Shown: piece by piece, positions 1-8,255 of the stretch
Numbering within the stretch: the first letter of the stretch is position 1
Layout of the letters: each line of letters begins with the position of its first letter
NCBI GenBank assembly: GCA_024244665.1
Contig: JAAEOI010000293.1
Coordinates: forward strand, 1-33,351
Length of the DNA: 33,351 nucleotides
Origin: Bacteroidota bacterium
Lineage (GTDB): Bacteria; Bacteroidota; Bacteroidia; Bacteroidales; GCA-2748055
Direction of reading: 5' to 3'
Position numbers and translations under genes: made by a program
The notes under the pieces: generated by a model
What the model was told of the DNA's origin: nothing
The model's database searches: none
Seen by the model: the letters and a program-made list of their open reading frames with translations, nothing else

Positions 1-867
1 CTGGTCGCGACCAGAAAGAACGCGCTGGACGATGAACTGGTCGGTGCACCAGTACCAGAAACCAATAATGGCTGAACCCAGGATTACTCCTGTCCATGGA
101 AAATTCGGATCATTTGGCGAACGCATCAGATTGGCCATACTGTCGGAGGTGGATCGATAGACTACCTCCCCTGCATCATTCAGGTAGCTCACATCGGTGG
201 CTCTGACAATCTCCATCATGTTTTCCCATCCTCCCAGCTGGGATAATCCAATCACCAGGATCGCGATGGAACCGGCCAGCAGGATCGGGGTTTGCAGCAC
301 CGAGGTGTAGAGCACAGCTTTCATTCCCCCGAAAACCGTATATATTCCTGTCAGGACCACCAGTCCGATGGCACTGATCCAGAAGAAATCCACCTGCTGG
401 TTAAAAATCATTACATACTCGATATTGAACACATCTTTGAACACTACCCCACCTGCATATACAGTAACTGCTACTTTAGTCAGGATGTATGAGACCAGCG
501 AGATTATGGAAAGGAAAGACCTGGATTTTGCATTGTACCGCTTCTCAAGGAATTCTGGCATAGTAAAAACTCCGCTTCGGGCATAAAAGGGAACAAAGAG
601 CCAGCCCAGGAGCAGGATCAGCCATCCATGCATCTCCCAGTGAGCCATGGCCATGCCGCTCGCTGCACCAGCACCAGCCAGACCAATCAGGTGTTCCGAA
701 CCGATATTTGAAGCAAAAATCGATGCCCCGATGGCAATCCAGGTGGCATCCCTTCCCGCCAGGAAATAGTCCGAGGTATCTTTATCTTTTTTCCTTAATA
801 CATACAAAATGACGCCAACCAGCGCCAGGCAGAAGAATCCAAGTACAATCCAGTCGAGTGTGGCCAT
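1..867 (-). CDS. Sodium:solute symporter, SGLT-like (SSS family), C-terminus beyond the window
   Basis: This is the N-terminal 289 codons of a leftward gene that runs off the left edge. The product starts MATLDWIVLGFFCLALVG and contains the SSS signature region YFLAGRDATWIAIGASIFAS, followed by a chain of hydrophobic helices and the GFWYWCTDQFIVQRVLSGRD segment typical of SGLT-type sugar or solute transporters. The family couples inward sodium flow to uptake of a small organic solute across the inner membrane; the substrate cannot be read from the sequence. The ATG at 867 is chosen because it places helix 1 at the normal position and lies about 50 nt behind a good promoter. The gene is divergent from a second, quite different SSS gene at 1090. 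About half of a normal-length family member is missing because of the window edge, not because of a mutation. Confidence 0.9.
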   Translation of the reverse strand, partial: MATLDWIVLGFFCLALVGVILYVLRKKDKDTSDYFLAGRDATWIAIGASIFASNIGSEHLIGLAGAGAASGMAMAHWEMHGWLILLLGWLFVPFYARSGVFTMPEFLEKRYNAKSRSFLSIISLVSYILTKVAVTVYAGGVVFKDVFNIEYVMIFNQQVDFFWISAIGLVVLTGIYTVFGGMKAVLYTSVLQTPILLAGSIAILVIGLSQLGGWENMMEIVRATDVSYLNDAGEVVYRSTSDSMANLMRSPNDPNFPWTGVILGSAIIGFWYWCTDQFIVQRVLSGRDQ

Positions 868-917
868 GAGTATGTGAGTAAGGAAGTAAGTGTGGTGTTC
901 TTAGGAGCCTTTGAATT

Positions 918-954
918 TAAGTGTAATTATAACACTTATCTTATAATAAGTCAA
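918..954 (-). promoter_or_regulatory. Sigma70-like promoter overlapping two inverted repeats
   Basis: Read on the minus strand, TTGACT (954-949) and TATAAT (931-926) are separated by exactly 17 nt, in front of the leftward symporter. A 7-bp inverted repeat, TAAGTGT (918-924) and ACACTTA (932-938), straddles the -10 box. A second one, ACTTAT (934-939) and ATAAGT (946-951), fills the spacer. A repressor or activator site is a reasonable inference. A housekeeping promoter of the E. coli type is less usual in Bacteroidota, so transcription from here is not certain. Confidence 0.45.
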
Positions 955-1027
955 GTCCAACCGTTAATTAAGACGTATTATAAAGAGATGCTCTTGCAGG
1001 TGTACCCCTAAAAAGCACTATCCTTTT

Positions 1028-1057
1028 ATTGAAATATCATTATTGTTTCTATTTTTG
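1028..1057 (+). promoter_or_regulatory. Bacteroidota-type promoter for the rightward symporter
   Basis: TATTTTTG at 1050-1057 fits the Bacteroidota -7 consensus TAnnTTTG. An ATTG at 1028-1031 lies 18 nt upstream, in the place of the TTTG -33 box. The predicted start point is roughly 20-25 nt before the ATG at 1090. The call is by pattern only. Confidence 0.45.
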
Positions 1058-1089
1058 ACTTCTTTTAGACACTCTAAATCTTAAACTGT

Positions 1090-2808
1090 ATGCAAACCAC
1101 ATTTTCACTGGGAACAATCGACTGGGTCATCATCGCGATCTACTTCGCCTTTGTTCTTGGAATTGGATGGGCATTAAGAAGGTACATGAAAGATGCCTCT
1201 GCCTTCCTGGAAGCAGGCAGGTCACTGCCTGCGTGGGTAACCGGACTGGCATTCATTTCGGCCAACCTTGGAGCCCTTGAAGTGATCGGGATGGCAGCCT
1301 CGGGTGCCAAATACGGGATGATGACGGTCCACTTTTACTGGATCGGGGCTATACCCGCCATGATCTTCCTGGCCATATTTATGATGCCCTTCTATTACGG
1401 TTCAAAAGCCCGGTCGGTCCCCGAATACCTGAAACTCAGGTTCGATGAGAAAACCAGGGGATTCAATGCCTTTGCCTTCGCCATCATGACTGTCTTTGCA
1501 TCTGGTATTTCTATGTATGCACTGGCACTGCTGGCAGAGGTGATCATACCCCTGAATATCGACTGGAACTTCCTGGGAGTTCACATTGGTGAATTTGATT
1601 TCTACCTCTTTGTTTCAGCCCTCATTGTCCTTGTTTACATGGTACTGGGAGGACTCACCTCGGCCATCTACAACGAAGTGCTGCAGTTTTTCCTGATTGT
1701 CATTGGCTTCCTGCCACTGGTGATCATCGGTCTGACCGATGTTGGGGGTTGGGAGGGCCTCAAGGCAAACCTGCCAGAAGAGATGATGCATTCCTGGAAA
1801 TTTACGGGCAGTGCCGACGCCAACCCCATGGGTGTTAGCTGGCTCCCAATAATTATGGGACTTGGTTTCGTGCTTTCCTTTGGCTACTGGTGTACCAACT
1901 TTCTGGTGGTCCAGCGCGCCATGGCAGCCGGTTCCATGTCAGCAGCCAGAAAAACCCCGCTCATAGGAGCCCTTCCAAAAATGCTGCTGCCGGCCCTCGT
2001 TATCCTGCCCGGAATGATTGCACTGGCACTGACTAATATCGGGGCTCTGGAGCTTCCTCTGAAGGAAGGGACCATGACCACTGATTTTGACAAGGTGATC
2101 CCTGTTCTGCTTATGAAATACATGCCAGTCGGGGTACTGGGTCTGGGTCTCACCGCCCTGATGGCTTCCTTCATGTCTGGAATGGCGGGTAATGTATCTG
2201 CCTTTAACACCGTATTTACCTACGACATCTATCAAAGTTATATCAGACCTAAGCAGTCTGACAAACATTATCTCAAGGTGGGACAGTGGACCACGGTAGT
2301 AGGGGTGTTGGTAAGTATTATGACCGCTTACCTGGCCAGGTCCTTCAATAACGTTATGGACTTCCTGCAACTCATATTTGCCTTTGTAAATGCACCGCTA
2401 TTTGCCACCTTCCTGCTGGGAATGTTCTGGAAGCGAACCACTGGTCATGCTGCTTTCTGGGGCCTGATCTCGGGAACCATTTCTGCTGCCATCCATCACG
2501 GGCTCACACTTCCCGCAGGGGGAGTGGTAGGGATCAAGGGTGGATACTTTGCTCTCGTACATACCTATCCAAGTGAGATGGCCCAGAACTTCTGGACTGC
2601 CATTTTTGCTTTTTCAGCAGCCCTTATCATCACTTATGTAATTACCCTGCTTACCAAGCGGACAAAGAATGATGAAGATCTGAAAGGACTGGTCTACTCG
2701 CTGACTCCAAGGATTCAGGATGAATCGGAGCACTGGTACCAGCGTCCGGTAGTTATGGCAGTAATCGTGGGTGCAATAGCACTTGTACTGAGTATTATTT
2801 TCTGGTAA
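1090..2808 (+). CDS. Sodium:solute symporter (SSS family)
   Basis: This is a 572-residue polytopic inner-membrane protein. Features of the SSS family are the first helix (WVIIAIYFAFVLGIGWAL), the segment DASAFLEAGRSLPAWVTGLA and the repeated small-residue helices of a LeuT-fold transporter. The core of about 13 helices is complete, with a last hydrophobic segment at the extreme C-terminus (VVMAVIVGAIALVLSIIFW). It should import a small solute together with sodium; the substrate cannot be deduced. The start at 1090 follows a TAnnTTTG-type promoter. The gene is divergent from another SSS gene but the two proteins are clearly not close copies. A gene for a 71-residue two-helix protein follows after 16 nt and is probably cotranscribed, which suggests a transporter with an accessory subunit. 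Confidence 0.9.
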   Translation: MQTTFSLGTIDWVIIAIYFAFVLGIGWALRRYMKDASAFLEAGRSLPAWVTGLAFISANLGALEVIGMAASGAKYGMMTVHFYWIGAIPAMIFLAIFMMPFYYGSKARSVPEYLKLRFDEKTRGFNAFAFAIMTVFASGISMYALALLAEVIIPLNIDWNFLGVHIGEFDFYLFVSALIVLVYMVLGGLTSAIYNEVLQFFLIVIGFLPLVIIGLTDVGGWEGLKANLPEEMMHSWKFTGSADANPMGVSWLPIIMGLGFVLSFGYWCTNFLVVQRAMAAGSMSAARKTPLIGALPKMLLPALVILPGMIALALTNIGALELPLKEGTMTTDFDKVIPVLLMKYMPVGVLGLGLTALMASFMSGMAGNVSAFNTVFTYDIYQSYIRPKQSDKHYLKVGQWTTVVGVLVSIMTAYLARSFNNVMDFLQLIFAFVNAPLFATFLLGMFWKRTTGHAAFWGLISGTISAAIHHGLTLPAGGVVGIKGGYFALVHTYPSEMAQNFWTAIFAFSAALIITYVITLLTKRTKNDEDLKGLVYSLTPRIQDESEHWYQRPVVMAVIVGAIALVLSIIFW

Positions 2809-2824
2809 TCTTAAAGAAAGAAAA

Positions 2825-3040
2825 ATGGGATTAGATATAAAAATACCAATCGGACTGATGTTCTGCATCTTTGGGATTATCCTGACTGTCCTTGGAATAG
2901 TAACCAACGGGGATGCAGAGATGTATGCCAAATCGCTGGGTCACAACATCAACCTGTGGTCGGGCCTCTTCATGATAGCCTTTGGGGCCTTCATGTTGTT
3001 CACATCCACACTGGTGAAAAAGAAGAAGAAAGAGGAATAG
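2825..3040 (+). CDS. Small two-helix membrane protein, candidate symporter accessory subunit
   Basis: The 71-residue product has two hydrophobic segments, residues about 8-26 (IGLMFCIFGIILTVLGIV) and about 44-62 (LWSGLFMIAFGAFMLFTST), joined by a short polar loop (NGDAEMYAKSLGHN). It ends in a lysine-rich tail (KKKKKEE) that should face the cytoplasm by the positive-inside rule. It starts 16 nt after the symporter stop and is followed at once by a terminator, so the two genes look like a bicistronic unit. Some SSS and NSS transporters are known to have tiny membrane partners encoded next door; that this protein plays such a role is inference from position and topology. I do not recognise a named family with certainty. 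Confidence 0.7.
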   Translation: MGLDIKIPIGLMFCIFGIILTVLGIVTNGDAEMYAKSLGHNINLWSGLFMIAFGAFMLFTSTLVKKKKKEE

Positions 3041-3058
3041 CCCTGCCAGGCAGGGTAG

Positions 3059-3095
3059 AGAGGGCTTTCGCTTAGCGGGAGCCCTCTTTTTTTTT
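3059..3095 (+). terminator. Rho-independent terminator for the symporter operon
   Basis: AGAGGGCT (3059-3066) pairs perfectly with AGCCCTCT (3080-3087) and is followed by an unbroken T run to 3095. A second near-palindrome, CCCTGCC-A-GGCAGGG (3041-3055), lies just upstream. The T run is at the same time the lysine codons near the C-terminus of the convergent EamA gene, whose stop codon lies inside the hairpin loop. Confidence 0.85.
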
Positions 3096-3986
3096 CAAGC
3101 CCGCTGAGATTACAATAATGGCACCCCCGATGACAGACATGGCTCCCAGCAAGCCCATCAGGGAAAATGTTTCAGGTTCCATCCAACTTACCTCCATACG
3201 ACTTAGAATGGCCATGGTGATGAAGGTAATGATGGGATTCAGGGTGATGATGACGCTAACCCGGGCGGCCTCCGTATATTTAATGGCCAGGCCCAGTGAT
3301 CCATAGGCTATGACCGTATTGAGGCCCAGGTAGATCAGGATGATCCAGTTCACCGCCGGCATTCCGCTTAATTCTGAAAACGCCACCAGGGGAAGCAAGC
3401 CCAGGGAACAGGCTGCATACACAAACAGGTTTACCTGGTTGGGACTGATCCTTTTCAGAAGCACCTTCTGACTGGTGGTAAAGGCAGCCCAGGAGAGTCC
3501 CCCACCCAGCACCAGTAACATGCCAAGGGTGAGGTTTTCAGCTTCTGCACCCAGATCCTTCAACTGTTCAGAATAGAAAAGACCCATACCCACAAGGACG
3601 AAGATGAAGCCCACAATATGCTTCCAGTTCACATGTTCCTTGAAGATGAGGATGCCTGCCAGGGCAAAGCTCACCGGTCCGATCTGTATGAAGATTTGCG
3701 AACTGGACGGAGTCACATACTTGATACCTGCAATAAAACCTGTGTAGTTCACAGCAAGAAACAGGGCAGCCAGGATCAGGAGCCAGGGAGGTTTTTTAAA
3801 AATTCTGAAATCGGATCTCCTGAAGATAAGGGTCCAGGTCCCCAGCACAAGGAAAGCGAAAAAGAAACGGAACCAAACCACGATTACCGGGGGCAACTCG
3901 TAAGTAATGAATTTCAGCACTATAGCCATAAAGCCCCAGAAGGAGGCCGTGACCAATGCGTATGTGATTCCTTTTCGGTGATCCAT
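3072..3986 (-). CDS. EamA/DMT-family transporter
   Basis: The 304-residue product shows about ten hydrophobic helices in two EamA repeats (roughly residues 5-145 and 155-295), the usual length and layout for drug/metabolite transporter superfamily permeases. The first repeat begins ITYALVTASFWGFMAIV and the second contains LGGGLSWAAFTTSQKVLLK, the typical start of an EamA repeat. Members export or import small metabolites such as amino acids; the substrate is not predictable. The ATG at 3986 overlaps the stop codon of the S46 peptidase gene by one base (TAATG), so the two are translationally coupled. The C-terminal codons (KKKEGSR, stop) overlap the terminator of the convergent symporter operon. 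It is the last gene of the long leftward train. Confidence 0.85.
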   Translation of the reverse strand: MDHRKGITYALVTASFWGFMAIVLKFITYELPPVIVVWFRFFFAFLVLGTWTLIFRRSDFRIFKKPPWLLILAALFLAVNYTGFIAGIKYVTPSSSQIFIQIGPVSFALAGILIFKEHVNWKHIVGFIFVLVGMGLFYSEQLKDLGAEAENLTLGMLLVLGGGLSWAAFTTSQKVLLKRISPNQVNLFVYAACSLGLLPLVAFSELSGMPAVNWIILIYLGLNTVIAYGSLGLAIKYTEAARVSVIITLNPIITFITMAILSRMEVSWMEPETFSLMGLLGAMSVIGGAIIVISAGLKKKEGSR

Positions 3987-6133
3987 TATTCCGGGACAAC
4001 AACATCCATCTCGTTAATCAGGTAGCCGGCTCCTGCATATTTATCTATGATGAAAAGTACATAACGGATATCCACGGCAATATTCCGGCAAAGATCCGGA
4101 TCATAGAATACATCACTCATGGTTCCCTCCCAGTCACGGTCAAAATTGAGGCCTATCAGGCGACCTTCAGCATCAAGTACCGGACTTCCCGAATTTCCTC
4201 CGGAAGTATGGTTGGATGCAATGAAACAGACTGGCAAGGTTTCGTTCACTCCATAGGGGCCAAAATCCTTTGTTTCATAGAGAGAGACAAGCTTTTCAGG
4301 AACCACGTAGTCGGCCCGGCCCTGTTTACACTTCTCCATAAGCCCCTCCAGGGTGGTAGAGGATTGGTACTCCACCCCGTCTTTGGGTTGATACCCTTTC
4401 ACCGTGCCATAAGTAATCCGCATGGTCCGGTTGGCATCCGGGTAGAGGGTGTACTCTTCAGACATTTCAATCAGGGCAGCCATGTAGGATTTATAGAGTT
4501 GTTTCTCCTCCCATTCAGTCCGCCGGTGTTCATCAGTTATATTGATAGAGTAAATCTCCCTGATCTGGTCTAGGCAGACGGTAATGGGATCCTTTTCCAC
4601 AAGAGCCAGCCCCTTAAGGTGATCCCCTGCCCACGTTTCCACCAACTTTGCCGACAATTCCCTGTTACTAAACACCGACTTTGAATAGAGCTTCTTCGCA
4701 AAAGCATGGAAGTCCCCCTTGAACTCCTTATTAACCCGTCCAAAAAACGCCGGATGGTATTCCACCGGCATCTCCTTTTCATATGCCTCCATCATGGCCG
4801 CAAATATATCCACATCCACAGCCTGGTGAAAATCCTTGAAAAAACGATCCAAAAATGACTCCATCTGCTCAGTGCCTGCACCCTGGATCATCTGGGACCT
4901 GATATCCAACGACTGCCTGAACAACTCAACAGCCATTACCGACTCGTTAAACATATCCACCCCAATGGTATATTTTGCCAACTCGGTGTATAACTCATTG
5001 AAATCCCCCATCAGCTCCCCGTATTTCATCACACGTTTTTCATCCTGGTCCACCCATTGTTGAAATGAAGTTTCCTCCTCCTTCTTCAGTTCGACCGTGT
5101 GGTTCCGGTTCAGCCCCAGGATCATCCCCTTCCACTTTTTCCAGGCGTTACTTACCCGGCGAAACTTGTGCGAGTACTGTATCCTGACCACATCAGAGCT
5201 AAGCATGTGCTTATCCATTATTTCCAGGCGGGTGAACCTGAGGCCGACTTTTAACGGCAGACTTGTTTCAACCATGGAACGGACCGCTTCCGAATACAGG
5301 TATTGAGCGGTACTTGCAGGGTATCCCAGGATCATGGAGAAATCTCCTTCCTGAATACCTCCCAGGTTTACCTCAAGGTGTTTGCGGGGCATATATGGCT
5401 TGTTATCCGGGCTGTAATCGGCCGGTTGGTTATCCGCATCGGCGTAGACCCTGAAGAGCGAGAAATCACCCGTATGGCGGGGCCACATCCAGTTATCATA
5501 ATCGGCACCAAAGTTTCCAACAGAAGAGGGAGGAGCACCCACCAGCCTTACATCCCTGAACTTCTCATAGACAAAGAGGTAGTATGCATTCCCATAATAA
5601 AACGGTCGCAACTGCGCAACAAAATGGGTTCCGTTGGTGGCTTCCCTGACGATCTCCCCACTGTTCCTGTCGATCATCTGCTGACGCTCCAGTGGATCCA
5701 TACCCTGTACCAATCCGTCGTTCACCTCCTCGGTCACATCCTTCATGTACCGCAGGTAGGTCACTGATAATCCACTGTTTGGAAGCTCCTCATCCCGGCT
5801 CATAGCCCAGAATCCCTTGGTGAGATAGTCGTGTTCCACCGAACTGTGCGACTGGATGGCACTCTCACCGCAGTGATGATTGGTCAGTACCAGACCTTCA
5901 CCGGAGATCATCTCACCTGTACAGCCACCGCCAAAAATCACAATGGCATCCTTCAGGCAATCCTGGTTGATGCTGTAAATATCCTCTGCATTCAGCTTCA
6001 GTCCGGCCTCCTGCATATCATTAATGTGGTATTTCTCAATCAGCATGGGGATCCACATCCCCTCTTCACCCTTAAGGTATTGAGACCCGGACACCAGTAG
6101 CAACACGAGTACCCATTTAAGCCAAGGCATCAT
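3986..6133 (-). CDS. S46 family dipeptidyl-peptidase, DPP11-like
   Basis: The 715-residue protein has an N-terminal hydrophobic signal (MMPWLKWVLVLLLVSGS) and the S46 core. The catalytic triad reads His87 in TNHHCGE, Asp223 in WPRHTGDF and Ser648 in GGNSGSPV. These proteases act in the periplasm and remove dipeptides from the N-terminus of oligopeptides, feeding asaccharolytic growth. Eighteen residues after the catalytic serine stands Arg666 (FDRDW). In the characterised family this position is Arg in DPP11, which prefers Asp or Glu at P1, and Gly in DPP7, which prefers hydrophobic residues. The call as DPP11-like is therefore motif-based inference. The gene lies 12 nt behind maf and overlaps the EamA gene by one base. 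Length is normal for the family and no lesion is visible. Confidence 0.92.
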   Translation of the reverse strand: MMPWLKWVLVLLLVSGSQYLKGEEGMWIPMLIEKYHINDMQEAGLKLNAEDIYSINQDCLKDAIVIFGGGCTGEMISGEGLVLTNHHCGESAIQSHSSVEHDYLTKGFWAMSRDEELPNSGLSVTYLRYMKDVTEEVNDGLVQGMDPLERQQMIDRNSGEIVREATNGTHFVAQLRPFYYGNAYYLFVYEKFRDVRLVGAPPSSVGNFGADYDNWMWPRHTGDFSLFRVYADADNQPADYSPDNKPYMPRKHLEVNLGGIQEGDFSMILGYPASTAQYLYSEAVRSMVETSLPLKVGLRFTRLEIMDKHMLSSDVVRIQYSHKFRRVSNAWKKWKGMILGLNRNHTVELKKEEETSFQQWVDQDEKRVMKYGELMGDFNELYTELAKYTIGVDMFNESVMAVELFRQSLDIRSQMIQGAGTEQMESFLDRFFKDFHQAVDVDIFAAMMEAYEKEMPVEYHPAFFGRVNKEFKGDFHAFAKKLYSKSVFSNRELSAKLVETWAGDHLKGLALVEKDPITVCLDQIREIYSINITDEHRRTEWEEKQLYKSYMAALIEMSEEYTLYPDANRTMRITYGTVKGYQPKDGVEYQSSTTLEGLMEKCKQGRADYVVPEKLVSLYETKDFGPYGVNETLPVCFIASNHTSGGNSGSPVLDAEGRLIGLNFDRDWEGTMSDVFYDPDLCRNIAVDIRYVLFIIDKYAGAGYLINEMDVVVPE

Positions 6134-6145
6134 TCTTTTCCAGTA

Positions 6146-6739
6146 TTATTCTGATTTAATAAAAGTTTTCAGTTCACTGTACACCTTTTGTACAGGGAGC
6201 CCCATGACATTGAAATAACTCCCGTTGATCCTCTCAACTGCAATGTGACCGATCCACTCCTGGATCCCGTAGGCTCCTGCCTTGTCGAAAGGTTTGTAGT
6301 GGTCAACATAATAGGAGATTTCCTCTGCGTCAAGATGGGAAAAGCTTACGTCAGTAGCCACATAAAAACTGGTTCGTTTTATGGCAGACCTTAAGCAGAC
6401 CCCGGTAAATACCTGGTGGGTCCTCCCCGACAAAACGTTTATCATGGCAAGAGCATCCTCCCTGCTGAGCGGTTTTCCCAGTTCCACCCCATCCTGCCAG
6501 ACGATGGTATCCGCAGTGAGCAATACCTGCTTCACCTTCAATGCGGCGGTGTAGGCATCTGACTTGTGAACGGCAAGGTATCTGGCTATCTCCCCGCCTT
6601 TCAGCCCGAGGGGATAAACTTCATCTGTATGTTCTGTATCCACCACGCGGTATGGTATCCCCAGTTCATCCATCAGGGAAGCCCTCCTGGGAGAACGCGA
6701 TGCCAGCAGAATCTCATATGACATGATCCCCGACGGCAC
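6146..6739 (-). CDS. maf: Maf-family nucleoside triphosphate pyrophosphatase
   Basis: The product (197 residues from the first ATG) carries the Maf signatures: the N-terminal loop YEILLASRSPRRASLM, the metal-site segment LLTADTIVWQDG, then GKPLSREDALAMI and the closing INGSYFNVMGLPV. Maf enzymes hydrolyse non-canonical or modified nucleoside triphosphates to monophosphates and pyrophosphate and have been linked to septation arrest. Two in-frame ATG codons compete: 6739, four bases after the upstream stop, and 6724, which gives MSYEILLASRSPRR and matches where most Maf proteins begin. The second may be the real start. The gene sits between the UbiA-type prenyltransferase and the S46 peptidase with very short gaps, so it belongs to the same transcript. 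Confidence 0.93.
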   Translation of the reverse strand: MPSGIMSYEILLASRSPRRASLMDELGIPYRVVDTEHTDEVYPLGLKGGEIARYLAVHKSDAYTAALKVKQVLLTADTIVWQDGVELGKPLSREDALAMINVLSGRTHQVFTGVCLRSAIKRTSFYVATDVSFSHLDAEEISYYVDHYKPFDKAGAYGIQEWIGHIAVERINGSYFNVMGLPVQKVYSELKTFIKSE

Positions 6740-6742
6740 TTC

Positions 6743-7723
6743 TTAGTATTTAAAATTTACCAGGAAAAACACCAGTGCCGAATATAGAATCCCGAACAGC
6801 ATAATCAGCTTAATCAGAGTGCTGGCCCGGTGGTAGTCTCTCTTCTCCTTTGCAGCCATAATCTGGATGAAAAGAAGCACAAAAGGCGCAATCAACAGCA
6901 CTATGAAGTAGGTTAGGGAAATAAAGTCGGCCGGTTCAACCGAGAAAAGGATGAATCTTATTAGCAGGAAAATCAGCATGGCCAGGGTCACTGAAATCAA
7001 TCCCAGCAGAATGACCTTGGTCCACCTTGTCCCAAGGACAATGGGTACCGTCCTCATACCAGAGGCAGAATCTCCCTCGAAATCCTCGGCATCCTTAATC
7101 AGTTCACGGATCAGGGTAGTCAGGAATGCAAAAAAACTGAATCCTCCCACCCATGCAGCCATATAATTGAAGCTCACGTTGTGGAGCAGCATCTGCTCCC
7201 CGTACACCCTGTTGAGCAGCGGGATCTCGAAAAGCACTACCATCAGTGGCACCAGTCCGGTCAGGAAGCACACCGAAAGATTCCCCACCAGGAACTGCCT
7301 TTTGTAGCTGGTTGAATAGAACCACAGAAGTCCGGTTGCCAGCATAAAGACGATGGAGAGCGCCGGCAGATGAATGTAAAAACCAAGATAGATCCCGATA
7401 CCGATACCTATGATATTAAGTATGGCATGAAGGATCATGGCCTGTCGCCTTCCCACCTCCACTCCCACCACCACCCTGGCAGGTTTGTTGATCATATCAG
7501 TCCTGGTATCAAAATAGTCATTGATGATGTAACCTGCTGCGGCAATGAAAACCGTTGAGAGTACCAGGAGGAAGAACTGCATATCCCCGAATTGTAATTC
7601 GAATTCGGATGTGGGCAGCAGGGGCTCCATGATCAGGTACCTCATGGCATACTGTGTAGCTGCAATGATCACGAGGTTCGGGAACCTCACTAAATTAAAT
7701 ATGGATTTCAGCTGTTTGATCAT
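6743..7723 (-). CDS. UbiA-family prenyltransferase (geranylgeranylglycerol-phosphate transferase-like)
   Basis: This 326-residue membrane protein has about eight to nine helices and both aspartate-rich motifs of the UbiA superfamily: NDYFDTRTDMINKP at residues 68-81 and the second, KDAEDFEGD, at residues 210-218. These bind magnesium and the prenyl diphosphate. Members transfer an isoprenoid chain to an acceptor such as an aromatic ring or glycerol phosphate derivative. Bacteroidota homologues in this maf/KdsC-like neighbourhood are commonly labelled geranylgeranylglycerol-phosphate geranylgeranyltransferase by similarity to archaeal lipid enzymes; the real acceptor is unknown. It starts 10 nt after the HAD phosphatase gene and ends three bases before maf. 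Confidence 0.87.
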   Translation of the reverse strand: MIKQLKSIFNLVRFPNLVIIAATQYAMRYLIMEPLLPTSEFELQFGDMQFFLLVLSTVFIAAAGYIINDYFDTRTDMINKPARVVVGVEVGRRQAMILHAILNIIGIGIGIYLGFYIHLPALSIVFMLATGLLWFYSTSYKRQFLVGNLSVCFLTGLVPLMVVLFEIPLLNRVYGEQMLLHNVSFNYMAAWVGGFSFFAFLTTLIRELIKDAEDFEGDSASGMRTVPIVLGTRWTKVILLGLISVTLAMLIFLLIRFILFSVEPADFISLTYFIVLLIAPFVLLFIQIMAAKEKRDYHRASTLIKLIMLFGILYSALVFFLVNFKY

Positions 7724-7733
7724 CTTTCACTTT

Positions 7734-8255
7734 TTACCATACAAATGATTCTCCATCCATCCACCGGCCATGCAGTCTCAATACCTGTTCGATTACATCC
7801 CTTGCACATCCTTTCCCGCCACCAAAAGGGGATATATAGTGTGCTGCGGATTTAATCTCCTCAACTGCGTCGGCCGGACAACAAGGGACCCCTGCCTTCT
7901 TCATCACCTCATAATCGGGCAGGTCATCACCCATGTACAACACCTCCTCCGGCTTCAGATCATATTTGAAAAGGAAATCGTTAAAATCATCGGGCTTGTA
8001 GGAGGATGCCATGTAGATATCGGTAATCCCCAATCCCCTGAACCTCTCTCCAACCGATTCGGATGTGCCCCCGGTAATAATGGCAATGGGATATCCCCTC
8101 TTCACTGCATACTGCAGAGCATATCCATCCTTGGTATTCATGCTTCTCATCAGATCCCCGGAGGGATGAAGATATACCTCCGGCATACTCAGCACCCCGT
8201 CCACATCAAATGCAAATGCCTTTACGGCCTTCAATCCCTCTTTAAAGTTGGTCAT
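7734..8255 (-). CDS. KdsC-like HAD phosphatase (3-deoxy-D-manno-octulosonate-8-phosphatase family)
   Basis: The 173-residue product is a minimal HAD enzyme without a cap domain, as in KdsC tetramers. Visible motifs are the nucleophile DVDGVLS (Asp17, Asp19), the threonine motif ITGGTSESV, the lysine of ASSYKPDD and the acidic motif [11 protein letters not shown]. KdsC releases phosphate from KDO-8-phosphate during lipopolysaccharide core synthesis; related enzymes act on other nine-carbon sugar acids, so the substrate is probable rather than certain. I prefer the ATG at 8255 to the in-frame TTG at 8273, since it gives a normal N-terminus ([16 protein letters not shown]). It overlaps the end of the DUF2520 gene by 14 nt, which suggests coupled translation. 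Confidence 0.88.
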   Translation of the reverse strand: MTNFKEGLKAVKAFAFDVDGVLSMPEVYLHPSGDLMRSMNTKDGYALQYAVKRGYPIAIITGGTSESVGERFRGLGITDIYMASSYKPDDFNDFLFKYDLKPEEVLYMGDDLPDYEVMKKAGVPCCPADAVEEIKSAAHYISPFGGGKGCARDVIEQVLRLHGRWMDGESFVW

